NCBI GenBank assembly: GCA_937891725.1
Contig: CALAHL010000462.1
Span: 1 to 10,779 of the forward strand
Source: an uncultured Rhodospirillaceae bacterium
Lineage (GTDB): Bacteria > Pseudomonadota > Alphaproteobacteria > Thalassobaculales > Thalassobaculaceae
DNA: 10,779 nt
Direction of reading: 5' to 3'
Part shown: positions 1-6,137 of the stretch, piece after piece
Layout: each line of letters opens with the position of its first letter
Position numbering within the stretch: the stretch's first letter is position 1
Translations under genes and position numbers: made by a program
The notes under the pieces: model-generated
The model's input: only the letters and a program-made list of their open reading frames with translations
Database searches by the model: none
Told to the model about the DNA's origin: nothing

Positions 1-3
1 CGA

Positions 4-1224
4 TTACCCACCAGAGGAGACTCCGCCGGTCGCGGGGATTGTTGTTGCGGGGGCGGGCGCGTACGGAGCGCCACCGCTTGATCCCGAGGGCGCCGTCAAA
101 GCCGGTGAGGCACCGGGTTCCGTGCGCTCGAACGGCATGATCTGTCCGAACTGCTTGAGAACGAGCCCTTGGTAGGTCGACACGAACTCCAGATTGCGCC
201 GTGCCAAGGCCGCCTCCGCACCCTCGACGGTCCCGTTCACGAACAGGTCCACCGCCGCCATCGAGCGGGTCAGTTGCAGGACCTCATAGCGCGGCACGAT
301 GGAGGCGCCGTCCAACGCCCGCCGGATCTCGACCCAGCGCGCCATGGAATCGATCGGCACGACGACCGGAATCTTGGTCTCCACGCCCGGTCGCACCAGA
401 TTGTCCTGCCGCCATTCCTCGTCCAACAACGCGAGCGTCCGCTCGACCGCCGGCTTGAGACGCTCGGCCTCATCCGCCGCATCGCCCAGTCGCACCGTCT
501 CGACCAGCATCGCACCAAGGCCCTCGGGGCCGATCCGACGCACGGTCAGCTGTGCCTCACCGCCGGCACGCGGCGACAGCGAGACCACGGCAGCCCCACC
601 GGCGTCGTAGCGTTTCGCCAATTTCATCAGCGCATCCCGATCCCCGGCCAGCGCCTGCCCGGTCGAGACGTCGCGGATATCGGCGATATCCCCGAACGGC
701 AGCACCGTCGGCACCACCCCGCCGGATGGAACCTGATACCAGGCCTCGCGCCAGGGGTTCGGCTCTTCCCAGAGGACCCGTCCGCCGTTGCCTTCGAAAA
801 TCGGGACGATCATAAGTGCGGCACGGGTGCCGGCTGCGAAAGCAGCGCCTGATTGCCGCAGCAAATCGGTGACCTGGGTCTTCGAGAACGCGAAACTCAA
901 GGTGCCGAGGTAGCGCGTTGGCGAGGTGCGCTCCTCCTGAACTTCGTAGCCCAGGATCAGACGGGCCAATTCCTGGCCGGAGACTTCCGGAACCTGTCCG
1001 CGCTCCCCGGCTGGAACCAGGCTCTCGATCAGCTTGTCGAAGGCCAGCCGCTGGCCTTGCGCTACCGCCTTGCCACGCGCGGCCTCGGAATCCTCCGCCG
1101 TTGCGTCGACCCGGATATCGCGCACCGTATAAGGATCGACGGCCGCCGGAGCCTGGGCCGTCGCTTGCGAAAGCGGTGTCGCCAACAGCATCAGCACGCC
1201 CATCAAAACGAGCCGTCCCAGCAT
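4..1224 (-). CDS. DUF2066 domain-containing secreted protein
   Basis: The 406-residue product resembles the DUF2066 family, proteins of unknown function found in many proteobacteria. The start at 1224 is chosen because GGAGG lies 7 nt upstream and the first 23 residues form a signal peptide: MLGRLVLMG, then a hydrophobic core, with probable cleavage after ATA23. The open frame runs on to 1398, but that extension overlaps purM and puts low-complexity sequence ahead of the signal. The region after the signal (about 30-130) begins with YTVRDIRVDATAEDSEAAR and includes a Leu/Glu-rich stretch near 60-95, typical of the family. Residues 135-365 form a second, mixed alpha/beta-looking region. The tail, about 369-406, is rich in Gly, Ser, Ala and Pro and is probably disordered. 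The product is probably periplasmic or membrane-associated. It diverges from purM, an association I recall from other alphaproteobacteria. No enzymatic function can be given. Confidence 0.8.
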   Translation of the reverse strand: MLGRLVLMGVLMLLATPLSQATAQAPAAVDPYTVRDIRVDATAEDSEAARGKAVAQGQRLAFDKLIESLVPAGERGQVPEVSGQELARLILGYEVQEERTSPTRYLGTLSFAFSKTQVTDLLRQSGAAFAAGTRAALMIVPIFEGNGGRVLWEEPNPWREAWYQVPSGGVVPTVLPFGDIADIRDVSTGQALAGDRDALMKLAKRYDAGGAAVVSLSPRAGGEAQLTVRRIGPEGLGAMLVETVRLGDAADEAERLKPAVERTLALLDEEWRQDNLVRPGVETKIPVVVPIDSMARWVEIRRALDGASIVPRYEVLQLTRSMAAVDLFVNGTVEGAEAALARRNLEFVSTYQGLVLKQFGQIMPFERTEPGASPALTAPSGSSGGAPYAPAPATTIPATGGVSSGG

Positions 1225-1378
1225 GGTTTGTCCTCCCGGAATTCCCGACCGCATTCGCCTCAATCCTTCACTTCCGTCATTCAACGCCATCAGGATATGG
1301 CCCTTCGCGCCCGCTCGCGCTATACCGCCACCCGATCCTGAGCCGATTGTGGCAGATCCGCATCTGTTGGAGGCGACC
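1225..1378. promoter_or_regulatory. Divergent intergenic region between the DUF2066 gene and purM
   Basis: This 154-nt stretch must hold start signals for both the DUF2066 gene (minus) and purM (plus). The only sigma-70-like element I can point to for purM is TATACC at 1321-1326, but the hexamer 17 nt upstream (TGGCCC) is a poor -35, so this is weak. No convincing -35/-10 pair is visible on the minus strand. The DUF2066 ribosome binding site, GGAGG on the minus strand, lies at about 1232-1236. Confidence 0.3.
1369..1373 (+). promoter_or_regulatory. purM ribosome binding site in front of an ATA start codon
   Basis: GGAGG at 1369-1373 is followed by a 5-nt spacer (CGACC) and then ATA at 1379-1381, in frame with purM. 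No other possible start near the conserved N-terminus has a comparable site: GTG at 1349 and TTG at 1367 have only weak purine runs upstream. This site therefore decides the start assignment. Confidence 0.6.
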
Positions 1379-2482
1379 ATAAACCCAGCCGACCCCAATC
1401 AACCACCCCGAAACGCGTCCGGGAACGCGCCGCTAACCTACCGCGATGCCGGTGTCGATATTGAGGCAGGCAATGCGTTGGTGGATGCGATCAAGCCGCT
1501 GGCAGCCTCGACGCGCCGTCCGGGTGCCGATGCGGACCTTGGCGGGTTCGGCGGATTGTTCGACCTCAGGGCCGCGGGTTTCACCGATCCGGTGCTGGTC
1601 GCCGCGACCGATGGCGTTGGCACCAAACTGCGAATCGCAATCGAGGCCAAGCGCCATGACGGTGTCGGCATCGATCTGGTGGCGATGTGCGTCAACGATC
1701 TGGTGGTGCAGGGTGCGGAACCGCTGATGTTCCTCGATTATTACGCAACCGGCCATCTGGAGATCCAGGTCGCCCGCGACGTGGTCGCCGGGATCGCGGA
1801 GGGTTGTCGGCAGGCCGGCTGCGCCCTGATCGGCGGTGAGACGGCAGAAATGCCCGGCATGTACAGCGACGGCGATTACGACCTCGCGGGATTCTCGGTC
1901 GGCGCCGCCGAGCGGGCGGACATCCTGACCCGCGATCAGGTGACCGCAGGCGACATCGTCCTCGGCCTGCGGTCCTCCGGCGTGCATTCGAACGGCTTCT
2001 CGCTGGTGCGCCGGATTGTCGAACGGGCCGAGGCCTCGTGGGACGCGCCCGCACCGTTCGACGAGAGCATGTCGCTGGCGGAAGCGTTGCTGGCTCCGAC
2101 CCGGATTTATGTGAAGCCCTGCCTCGCCGCGTTGAAGACCGGTGGCGTCCACGGCCTTGTTCATGTGACCGGCGGCGGCCTGATCGAAAATCCGCCACGG
2201 ATCTACGGTGATGACCTGGCCATGCGGATCGACCTCGGGGCCTGGCGTCCCAATCCGGTGTTCGGCTGGCTCAAAAACGCAGGCGGCGTCGCGGGGCCGG
2301 AAATGCTGCGGACCTTCAACTGCGGCCTCGGCATGCTGCTGGTGGTGTCCTCGGACCAGGTGGACGCGGTGACCGAAGCGCTGACTGACGCCGGTGAGGC
2401 TCCTGTGCGTATCGGCGTTATGGAAGCCCGGTCAGATACGACAGTCGTGTTCGATGGTCTGTCCAACGCGTGGCTGTCCTAG
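1379..2482 (+). CDS. purM: Phosphoribosylformylglycinamidine cyclo-ligase (AIR synthetase)
   Basis: PurM is a cytoplasmic enzyme that closes the imidazole ring in de novo purine synthesis, converting FGAM and ATP to AIR, ADP and phosphate. With a start at 1379 it is 367 residues, slightly longer than the usual 340-355 because of about 18 extra N-terminal residues. Family motifs are clear and in order: TYRDAGVDIEAGN at 20-32, GGFGGLF at 55-61, ATDGVGTK at 76-83, HDGVGIDLVAMCVNDLVVQG at 93-112, IGGETAEMPGMY at 151-162, SSGVHSNGFSLVR at 199-211, TGGGLIENPPRI at 264-275 and EMLRTFNCGLGM at 308-319. The start is inferred from GGAGG ahead of ATA. GTG at 1349 would add 10 residues, and no ATG lies near the conserved N-terminus. 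purN follows after 3 nt, so the two are almost certainly co-transcribed. Confidence 0.95.
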   Translation: MNPADPNQPPRNASGNAPLTYRDAGVDIEAGNALVDAIKPLAASTRRPGADADLGGFGGLFDLRAAGFTDPVLVAATDGVGTKLRIAIEAKRHDGVGIDLVAMCVNDLVVQGAEPLMFLDYYATGHLEIQVARDVVAGIAEGCRQAGCALIGGETAEMPGMYSDGDYDLAGFSVGAAERADILTRDQVTAGDIVLGLRSSGVHSNGFSLVRRIVERAEASWDAPAPFDESMSLAEALLAPTRIYVKPCLAALKTGGVHGLVHVTGGGLIENPPRIYGDDLAMRIDLGAWRPNPVFGWLKNAGGVAGPEMLRTFNCGLGMLLVVSSDQVDAVTEALTDAGEAPVRIGVMEARSDTTVVFDGLSNAWLS

Positions 2483-2485
2483 GCC

Positions 2486-3136
2486 ATGGACCGGGTCAAA
2501 GTCGGGGTGTTGATCTCCGGGCGCGGGAGCAACCTGCAGGCGCTGATCGACGCGGCGGCCGCCCCCGATTATCCGGCCGAAATCGCGCTGGTGATCTCAA
2601 ACATCCCAGAGGTCTATGGGCTTGAGCGGGCGCGGGCGGCCGGGATCGAGACCGCCACCCTTCCGCACAACAATTATCCGGACCGGGCCACGTTCGAACA
2701 GGCTCTCGCGCATGCTCTCAGAGAGGCCGGGTGCGAGATCGTCTGTCTGGCCGGGTTCATGCGGGTCTTGGGTGGAGCGTTCGTCGCCCAGTGGCCGAAC
2801 CGGATGCTGAACGTCCATCCGTCCCTGTTGCCGTCCTTCAAGGGCCTGCACACCCAGCGCAAAGCGCTTGAAGCCGGCGTGACCCTGGCGGGATGTTCGG
2901 TTCACATCGTCACCCCGGATCTGGACGACGGTCCTATCCTCGCCCAAGCCGCCGTACCGGTTCTGCCTGGTGACACCGAAGACAGCCTGTCCGCCCGCAT
3001 TCTGGAGCAGGAGCACCGGATCTATCCGGCAGCGCTTGCCTGGCTGGCCTCCGGACAGGTCCGGATCGAGGGGCGACGGGCGATCTTAGACAATGCCGAC
3101 CGGCAGCCCGAAGCCCTGGTGATGCCGCCGGTCTGA
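2486..3136 (+). CDS. purN: Phosphoribosylglycinamide formyltransferase (GAR transformylase)
   Basis: PurN transfers the formyl group of 10-formyltetrahydrofolate to GAR, giving FGAR, the third step of IMP synthesis. The 216-residue length fits the family. The N-terminal phosphate-binding segment VLISGRGSNLQALIDA is at 8-23. The formyltransferase core MLNVHPSLLPSFKG at 107-120 carries the catalytic Asn109 and His111, and LDDGPILAQA at 146-155 carries the catalytic Asp147 by alignment with the Escherichia coli Asn106, His108 and Asp144 set. The ATG at 2486 is 3 nt past the purM stop; the CCTAGG sequence before it is no clear ribosome binding site, so translational coupling to purM is likely. 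The last 20 or so residues, beyond the conserved VRIEG segment, are a short variable tail. No anomaly is seen. Confidence 0.97.
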   Translation: MDRVKVGVLISGRGSNLQALIDAAAAPDYPAEIALVISNIPEVYGLERARAAGIETATLPHNNYPDRATFEQALAHALREAGCEIVCLAGFMRVLGGAFVAQWPNRMLNVHPSLLPSFKGLHTQRKALEAGVTLAGCSVHIVTPDLDDGPILAQAAVPVLPGDTEDSLSARILEQEHRIYPAALAWLASGQVRIEGRRAILDNADRQPEALVMPPV

Positions 3137-3138
3137 AG

Positions 3139-3179
3139 GACCGAGACACGGGCGGCCCCGTTCGGTCTCTATCCCTCTT
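3139..3179 (+). terminator. Possible terminator after purN
   Basis: An imperfect hairpin starts 3 nt after the purN stop. GACCGA (3139-3144) pairs with TCGGTC (3162-3167), and inside it ACGGG (3148-3152) pairs with CCCGT (3157-3161) around a CGGC loop, leaving GAC (3145-3147) bulged. The following sequence, TCTATCCCTCTT, is pyrimidine-rich but not a clean U-tract, so termination may be partial. Confidence 0.4.
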
Positions 3180-3206
3180 CCGCGCGGCACAGAGCTTGGG
3201 TATAAG
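3178..3206 (+). promoter_or_regulatory. Weak candidate promoter for the oxidase subunit IV gene
   Basis: TATAAG at 3201-3206 is a good -10 hexamer. The hexamer 17 nt upstream, TTCCGC at 3178-3183, is a poor -35. Transcription would begin near 3213, about 26 nt ahead of the start codon at 3239. The call rests mainly on the -10 and on its place between the purN hairpin and the next gene. Confidence 0.35.
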
Positions 3207-3238
3207 GGCGCTGCGTTTTGTTCAGCGGGAGAATCCAG

Positions 3239-3385
3239 ATGGCCAGTCACAATCATGCCGACGACAAGTTTCCGGAGCTCACCAGCGAGCACACCAAGAT
3301 CTATTCCGGCTTTCTGAGCCTGGTGAAGTTCACGATGGGCGGAGCCATTGTCGCGCTGATCCTGATGGCGGTGTTCATCGTCTGA
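3239..3385 (+). CDS. aa3-type cytochrome c oxidase subunit IV family small membrane protein
   Basis: This 48-residue protein has a hydrophilic, His/Asp-rich start (MASHNHADD), a short amphipathic stretch (EHTKIYSGFLSLVKF at 17-31) and one C-terminal transmembrane helix (about residues 32-48, MGGAIVALILMAVFIV at 33-48). This pattern matches the bacterial aa3-type cytochrome c oxidase subunit IV family (COX4_pro_2), small single-helix subunits found in alphaproteobacterial terminal oxidases. A purine-rich site, GGGAGA, lies just upstream of the ATG. The gene is alone, between purN and the convergent ndk, and is framed by a possible promoter and a strong terminator. No oxidase catalytic subunit lies nearby, so its partner complex is inferred only from the family. 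Confidence 0.8.
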   Translation: MASHNHADDKFPELTSEHTKIYSGFLSLVKFTMGGAIVALILMAVFIV

Positions 3386-3424
3386 TCCGTGCGGCGAACG
3401 GCTGAGCCGGGGACCTCAAACACC

Positions 3425-3456
3425 AAACGGCCGGTCCACCAGGGACCGGCCGTTTT
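3425..3456 (+). terminator. Strong intrinsic terminator between convergent genes
   Basis: A perfect 13-bp inverted repeat has arms AAACGGCCGGTCC (3425-3437) and GGACCGGCCGTTT (3443-3455), a 5-nt loop ACCAG and a fourth T at 3456. On the plus strand it ends the small oxidase-subunit transcript with a TTTT run. On the minus strand it lies 22 nt past the ndk stop, with only a TTT run after the stem, so it may also serve ndk. Confidence 0.85.
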
Positions 3457-3477
3457 CGTGTGCGCGACGGATCGAGA

Positions 3478-3900
3478 TCAGCCGACGATTTCGTTGCCGC
3501 TGAAGAACTGCGCGATCTCGATCTGCGCATTCTCGGCGCTATCGGAACCGTGGACCGAATTCTCGCCGATCGACTTGGCGAACGCCTTGCGGATGGTGCC
3601 CTCGGCGGCTTCGGCCGGGTTGGTGGCGCCCATCACTTCGCGATACTTGGCAACCGCGCCCTCGCCTTCGAGGACCTGGACGACCACCGGGGCGGAAATC
3701 ATGAAGTCCACCAGCTCACCGAAGAACGGCCGCGCCTTGTGGACGGCGTAGAAGGCCTCAGCCTGACCACGGGTCATCTGGATCCGCTTCTGCGCCACGA
3801 TGCGCAGGCCTGCGCCCTCGATCATGGCATTGACGCCACCGGTCAGGTTCCGCTCGGTCGCGTCCGGCTTGATAATGGAAAACGTATGCTCGACGGCCAT
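3478..3900 (-). CDS. ndk: Nucleoside diphosphate kinase
   Basis: Ndk moves the terminal phosphate of ATP onto other nucleoside diphosphates through a phosphohistidine intermediate, and so balances the (d)NTP pools. The product is 140 residues, the usual size. SIIKPDA at 8-14 holds the conserved Lys11. The region GATNPAEAAEGTIRKAF at 91-107 is the nucleotide-binding and Kpn-loop part. The active-site motif NSVHGSDS at 114-121 holds the catalytic His117. The ATG at 3900 follows a GAGAGAG stretch that can act as ribosome binding site. It lies downstream of holC on the same strand but 94 nt away, with its own good promoter. The gene looks intact and typical. Confidence 0.98.
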   Translation of the reverse strand: MAVEHTFSIIKPDATERNLTGGVNAMIEGAGLRIVAQKRIQMTRGQAEAFYAVHKARPFFGELVDFMISAPVVVQVLEGEGAVAKYREVMGATNPAEAAEGTIRKAFAKSIGENSVHGSDSAENAQIEIAQFFSGNEIVG

Positions 3901-3941
3901 GGGATCTCTCTCGTTTGGTTCGAATGTCGGATTTCGCGCGC

Positions 3942-3970
3942 GTTATAGCGGGGCAAAGTCACAGGGGCAA
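3942..3970 (-). promoter_or_regulatory. sigma-70-like promoter of ndk
   Basis: Read on the minus strand, TTGCCC (3970-3965) and TATAAC (3947-3942) are separated by exactly 17 nt. Transcription would begin near 3935, leaving a leader of about 35 nt before the ndk ATG at 3900. The element sits just after the holC stop codon, which suggests that ndk is expressed independently of pepA-holC. Confidence 0.6.
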
Positions 3971-3994
3971 TGGAAAGCCTCAGCCTGGACCCGT

Positions 3995-4444
3995 TTACCC
4001 GGCCTTCTGCCAGCCGCCGGTCTCGGTCTGTTTCCAGTACGCAAGCGTATGACCGGCGTCCTTGTAGGCTTTCCAGCGCACCCGGGCCTCCGAGACGGCC
4101 TGATCGTCGCGGCCGTCGAACAGATTGAAGACCCGCGTGAAGGCCGAAGGATCCTCGGCATCCGCGCCGTCGACCAGGAACAGGAACCTGGCCCCGTTGG
4201 CATTGTCGCTGCCCTGGGTGATCCAGATCGGTTGGTCGTCCGGAAATCCGGTCTCGGCGGTGCCGTGCGGCAGCCAGGAGCGGTCGTCATAGGTCCAGAG
4301 CTGGCCATCGAGCCAGCCGACCCGCTCGGCCGAAGGGACGCGCACCAGCGCCCGTTCGCCGGCCTCGAGCGTTTTCTCCAGCAGTTTCGGAAGCGCCTTC
4401 TCGAGCGGCGTGGCGGTCAGGTGATAGAATCCGATATCCGCCAC
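3995..4444 (-). CDS. holC: DNA polymerase III subunit chi
   Basis: HolC is the chi subunit of the replicative polymerase clamp-loader assembly. In characterised bacteria it links the complex to single-stranded DNA-binding protein. The 149-residue product starts with ADIGFYHLTATPLEKALPKL, and family features follow: Leu/Glu-rich helix to residue 30, LWTYDDRSWLPHG around 49-61, QPIWIT around 71-76, FLFLVDGADAEDP around 87-99, RVFNLFDGRDD around 103-113 and a C-terminal YWKQTETGGWQKAG. The start is GTG at 4444, supported by GGGAG 6 nt upstream and by how early the conserved FYHLT begins. It lies 34 nt downstream of the pepA stop; the pepA-holC pair is also known from gammaproteobacteria. No holD (psi) gene is visible here. 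Confidence 0.93.
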   Translation of the reverse strand: MADIGFYHLTATPLEKALPKLLEKTLEAGERALVRVPSAERVGWLDGQLWTYDDRSWLPHGTAETGFPDDQPIWITQGSDNANGARFLFLVDGADAEDPSAFTRVFNLFDGRDDQAVSEARVRWKAYKDAGHTLAYWKQTETGGWQKAG

Positions 4445-4478
4445 TTGCCGCTCCCGCCATTCCGATCAGCCCGCATTA

Positions 4479-5948
4479 TCAGCCTTCGTAGTTGTCGCGC
4501 ACCAGGCGATCCAGGGTCCGGACCATGAAGCCCGACGCCCCCTTCGGCGTGATCGGCCGGTCCTTACGGCTCCACGCGACACCCGCGATATCCATATGGA
4601 CCCACGGCACCTTGTTCACGAACCGCTCCAGGAAACAGGCCGCCGTGATCGCCCCGCCCCACCGGGCGCCAGCGTTCTTCATGTCGGCGATGTCGCTGTC
4701 CATCATCTTGTTGTAGGCATCGCCCAGCGGCATCCGCCAGATCGGCTCCGCCACCGCGTCTCCGGCGGCCTGCAGCTTCTTCGCAAGATCGTCGTCGTTC
4801 GCGAAATACCCGCAGGTCTCCTCACCCAGAGACACCATCATGGCGCCGGTCAGGGTGGCGAGGTCGAGCATGAATTTCGGCTTGTACTTATCCTGGATGT
4901 ACCAAAGCGCGTCGGCCAGAACCAGCCGACCCTCGGCATCGGTGTTGATGATCTCGATCGTCTGACCGGACATCGAGGTGACCACGTCGGACGGACGCTG
5001 CGCGTTGCCGTCCGGCATGTTCTCGACCAGGCCGAGACAGGCGACCACGTTGACCTTGGCCTTGCGGGCCGCCAGCCCGTGCATCAGCCCCGCAACCACG
5101 CCGGCGCCGCCCATGTCGAACTTCATGTCCTCCATGCCGCCCGCAGGCTTGATCGAGATGCCGCCGGTGTCGAAGCACACACCCTTGCCGACGAAGGCGA
5201 TCGGCTGATCGCCCTTCTTGCCGCCGTTCCAGCGCATGATTGCCATCTTGCTTTCGCGCCGGCTGCCCTGACCGACGCCCAGCAGGGCGCCCATGCCCAG
5301 CTTGGTCATCTCCTTCTCACCCAGGATCTCAACCTCGACCCCCAGCTTGGAGAGCCCCTTCACCCGGTTCGCGAACTCTTCGGGGAACAGGACATTCGGC
5401 GGCTCGGACACCAGATCGCGGGTGAACGCGACGCCTTCTGCCACGGCGGCCTCGACCTCATGCAGCTTTTTCGCCTTGGCATGCGCGTCCAGCATCACCG
5501 TCAGCTTGGACAGGGCCGGCTTGTCGTCTTTCTTCAGCGTGGTCCGGTACCGGTCGAACCGGTAGCCGCGCAGGCCGAAGCCCATCGCGACATGGGCCGC
5601 CAGGTCCGGAAGCGCATCACCACCCAGCTCCAGCACCACAGCGGCTTCCTTCTCGCCGGAATGGGCCAGATCCACATAGATCGATCCACCCAGGGCGGCG
5701 GCCCCGTTCACATCCAGCTTATCCGGATCGCCGACCCCCAAAAGCACCACCCGGCCTTCGGCGGAGAACACCGTCAGGGTTTGGCCGACCTTGCCGGAAA
5801 ACTTCGAGGTCGCGATCGCGCCGGACAGCAATCCTGCCAGATCCTTGTCAAGGGCGGCGGCGGTCGGCGACAGTTTGCCGCCATCGGCGACCGTCACGAC
5901 GAACGCGCCTTTGGTCGGGCGGGCGGGCTTGGCGAATGCGATCTTCAT
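4479..5948 (-). CDS. pepA: Leucyl aminopeptidase (M17 family)
   Basis: PepA is a cytosolic two-metal aminopeptidase that removes N-terminal residues from peptides and forms hexamers in characterised members. The 489-residue product has the variable N-terminal domain (about 1-165) and the M17 catalytic domain (about 175-489). All active-site residues are visible at a constant offset of 15 from Escherichia coli PepA: Lys255, Asp260, Lys267, Asp278, Asp337, Glu339 and Arg341. They lie in VGKGVCFDTGGISIKP, KFDMGG and the signature NTDAEGRLVLADAL. The ATG at 5948 is chosen because AGGAG lies 6 nt upstream and MKIAFAK is a typical beginning; the frame stays open to 6026 without support. The gene heads a probable operon with holC. 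In Escherichia coli PepA also binds DNA; nothing here shows whether this one does. Confidence 0.97.
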   Translation of the reverse strand: MKIAFAKPARPTKGAFVVTVADGGKLSPTAAALDKDLAGLLSGAIATSKFSGKVGQTLTVFSAEGRVVLLGVGDPDKLDVNGAAALGGSIYVDLAHSGEKEAAVVLELGGDALPDLAAHVAMGFGLRGYRFDRYRTTLKKDDKPALSKLTVMLDAHAKAKKLHEVEAAVAEGVAFTRDLVSEPPNVLFPEEFANRVKGLSKLGVEVEILGEKEMTKLGMGALLGVGQGSRRESKMAIMRWNGGKKGDQPIAFVGKGVCFDTGGISIKPAGGMEDMKFDMGGAGVVAGLMHGLAARKAKVNVVACLGLVENMPDGNAQRPSDVVTSMSGQTIEIINTDAEGRLVLADALWYIQDKYKPKFMLDLATLTGAMMVSLGEETCGYFANDDDLAKKLQAAGDAVAEPIWRMPLGDAYNKMMDSDIADMKNAGARWGGAITAACFLERFVNKVPWVHMDIAGVAWSRKDRPITPKGASGFMVRTLDRLVRDNYEG

Positions 5949-5962
5949 AGAGCGCTCCTGTG

Positions 5963-5996
5963 AAACGGTCGGCCAGGTTGCGGGACCGACCGGTTT
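5963..5996. repeat. Inverted repeat in the pepA leader
   Basis: CGGTCGG (5966-5972) and CCGACCG (5986-5992) are a 7-bp inverted repeat around a 13-nt centre. It can be extended by AAA/TTT on the outside if G5993 is bulged. It sits between the pepA ribosome binding site and the inferred -10 at 5998-6003, so it could be a 5' leader hairpin or an operator. It is not followed by a U-tract on either strand. Confidence 0.5.
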
Positions 5997-5997
5997 G

Positions 5998-6026
5998 GGG
6001 TAGCCGTCGAGGCCAAATCCTGTCAA
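5998..6026 (-). promoter_or_regulatory. Candidate pepA promoter
   Basis: On the minus strand a perfect TTGACA lies at 6026-6021. After 17 nt comes CTACCC (6003-5998), or TACCCC after 18 nt, a poor -10 match. Transcription would start near 5991, about 43 nt ahead of the pepA ATG. The case rests on the exact -35 and its location. Confidence 0.4.
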
Positions 6027-6091
6027 TGCCGGGCGGTGTGAATTCCCAGCTTAAGACAGTATCATGCACGGACACACCGGAAAGGCGACCT

Positions 6092-6123
6092 CCTCGTCCG
6101 ACCCGGACCGTGACCAGACGAGG
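6092..6123 (+). repeat. Inverted repeat in the lptF leader
   Basis: CCTCGTC (6092-6098) and GACGAGG (6117-6123) form a perfect 7-bp stem with an 18-nt loop. The second arm contains GAGG, the only Shine-Dalgarno-like run ahead of lptF, although it lies 14 nt from the ATG at 6138. An alternative small hairpin, GTCCG/CGGAC (6096-6100 and 6104-6108), overlaps the first arm. Confidence 0.45.
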
Positions 6124-6137
6124 CAGACCGAACGACG

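Noticed and set aside
1223..1378. PurM start at the ATG at 1223
   Set aside because: It would add 52 Pro-rich residues with no PurM similarity and overlap the DUF2066 start codon. GGAGG at 1369-1373 points to 1379.
1225..1398. N-terminal extension of the DUF2066 protein by 58 residues
   Set aside because: The extension is low-complexity, overlaps purM and would bury the signal peptide. A strong ribosome site marks the start at 1224.
3901..3994. Read-through operon of holC into ndk as the only source of ndk message
   Set aside because: A TTGCCC-17-TATAAC promoter lies directly after holC, so ndk most likely has its own transcript, though some read-through cannot be excluded.
4596..5963. Long open frame on the plus strand opposite pepA (455 codons)
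   Set aside because: It is antisense to a pepA gene with complete catalytic motifs. Its translation is rich in His, Arg and Gln with no recognisable domain, as expected for a mirror frame in high-GC DNA.
5949..6026. Longer pepA product starting at 6026
   Set aside because: The extra 26 residues would be translated through the candidate promoter and inverted repeat. AGGAG just ahead of 5948 fits the normal PepA beginning.
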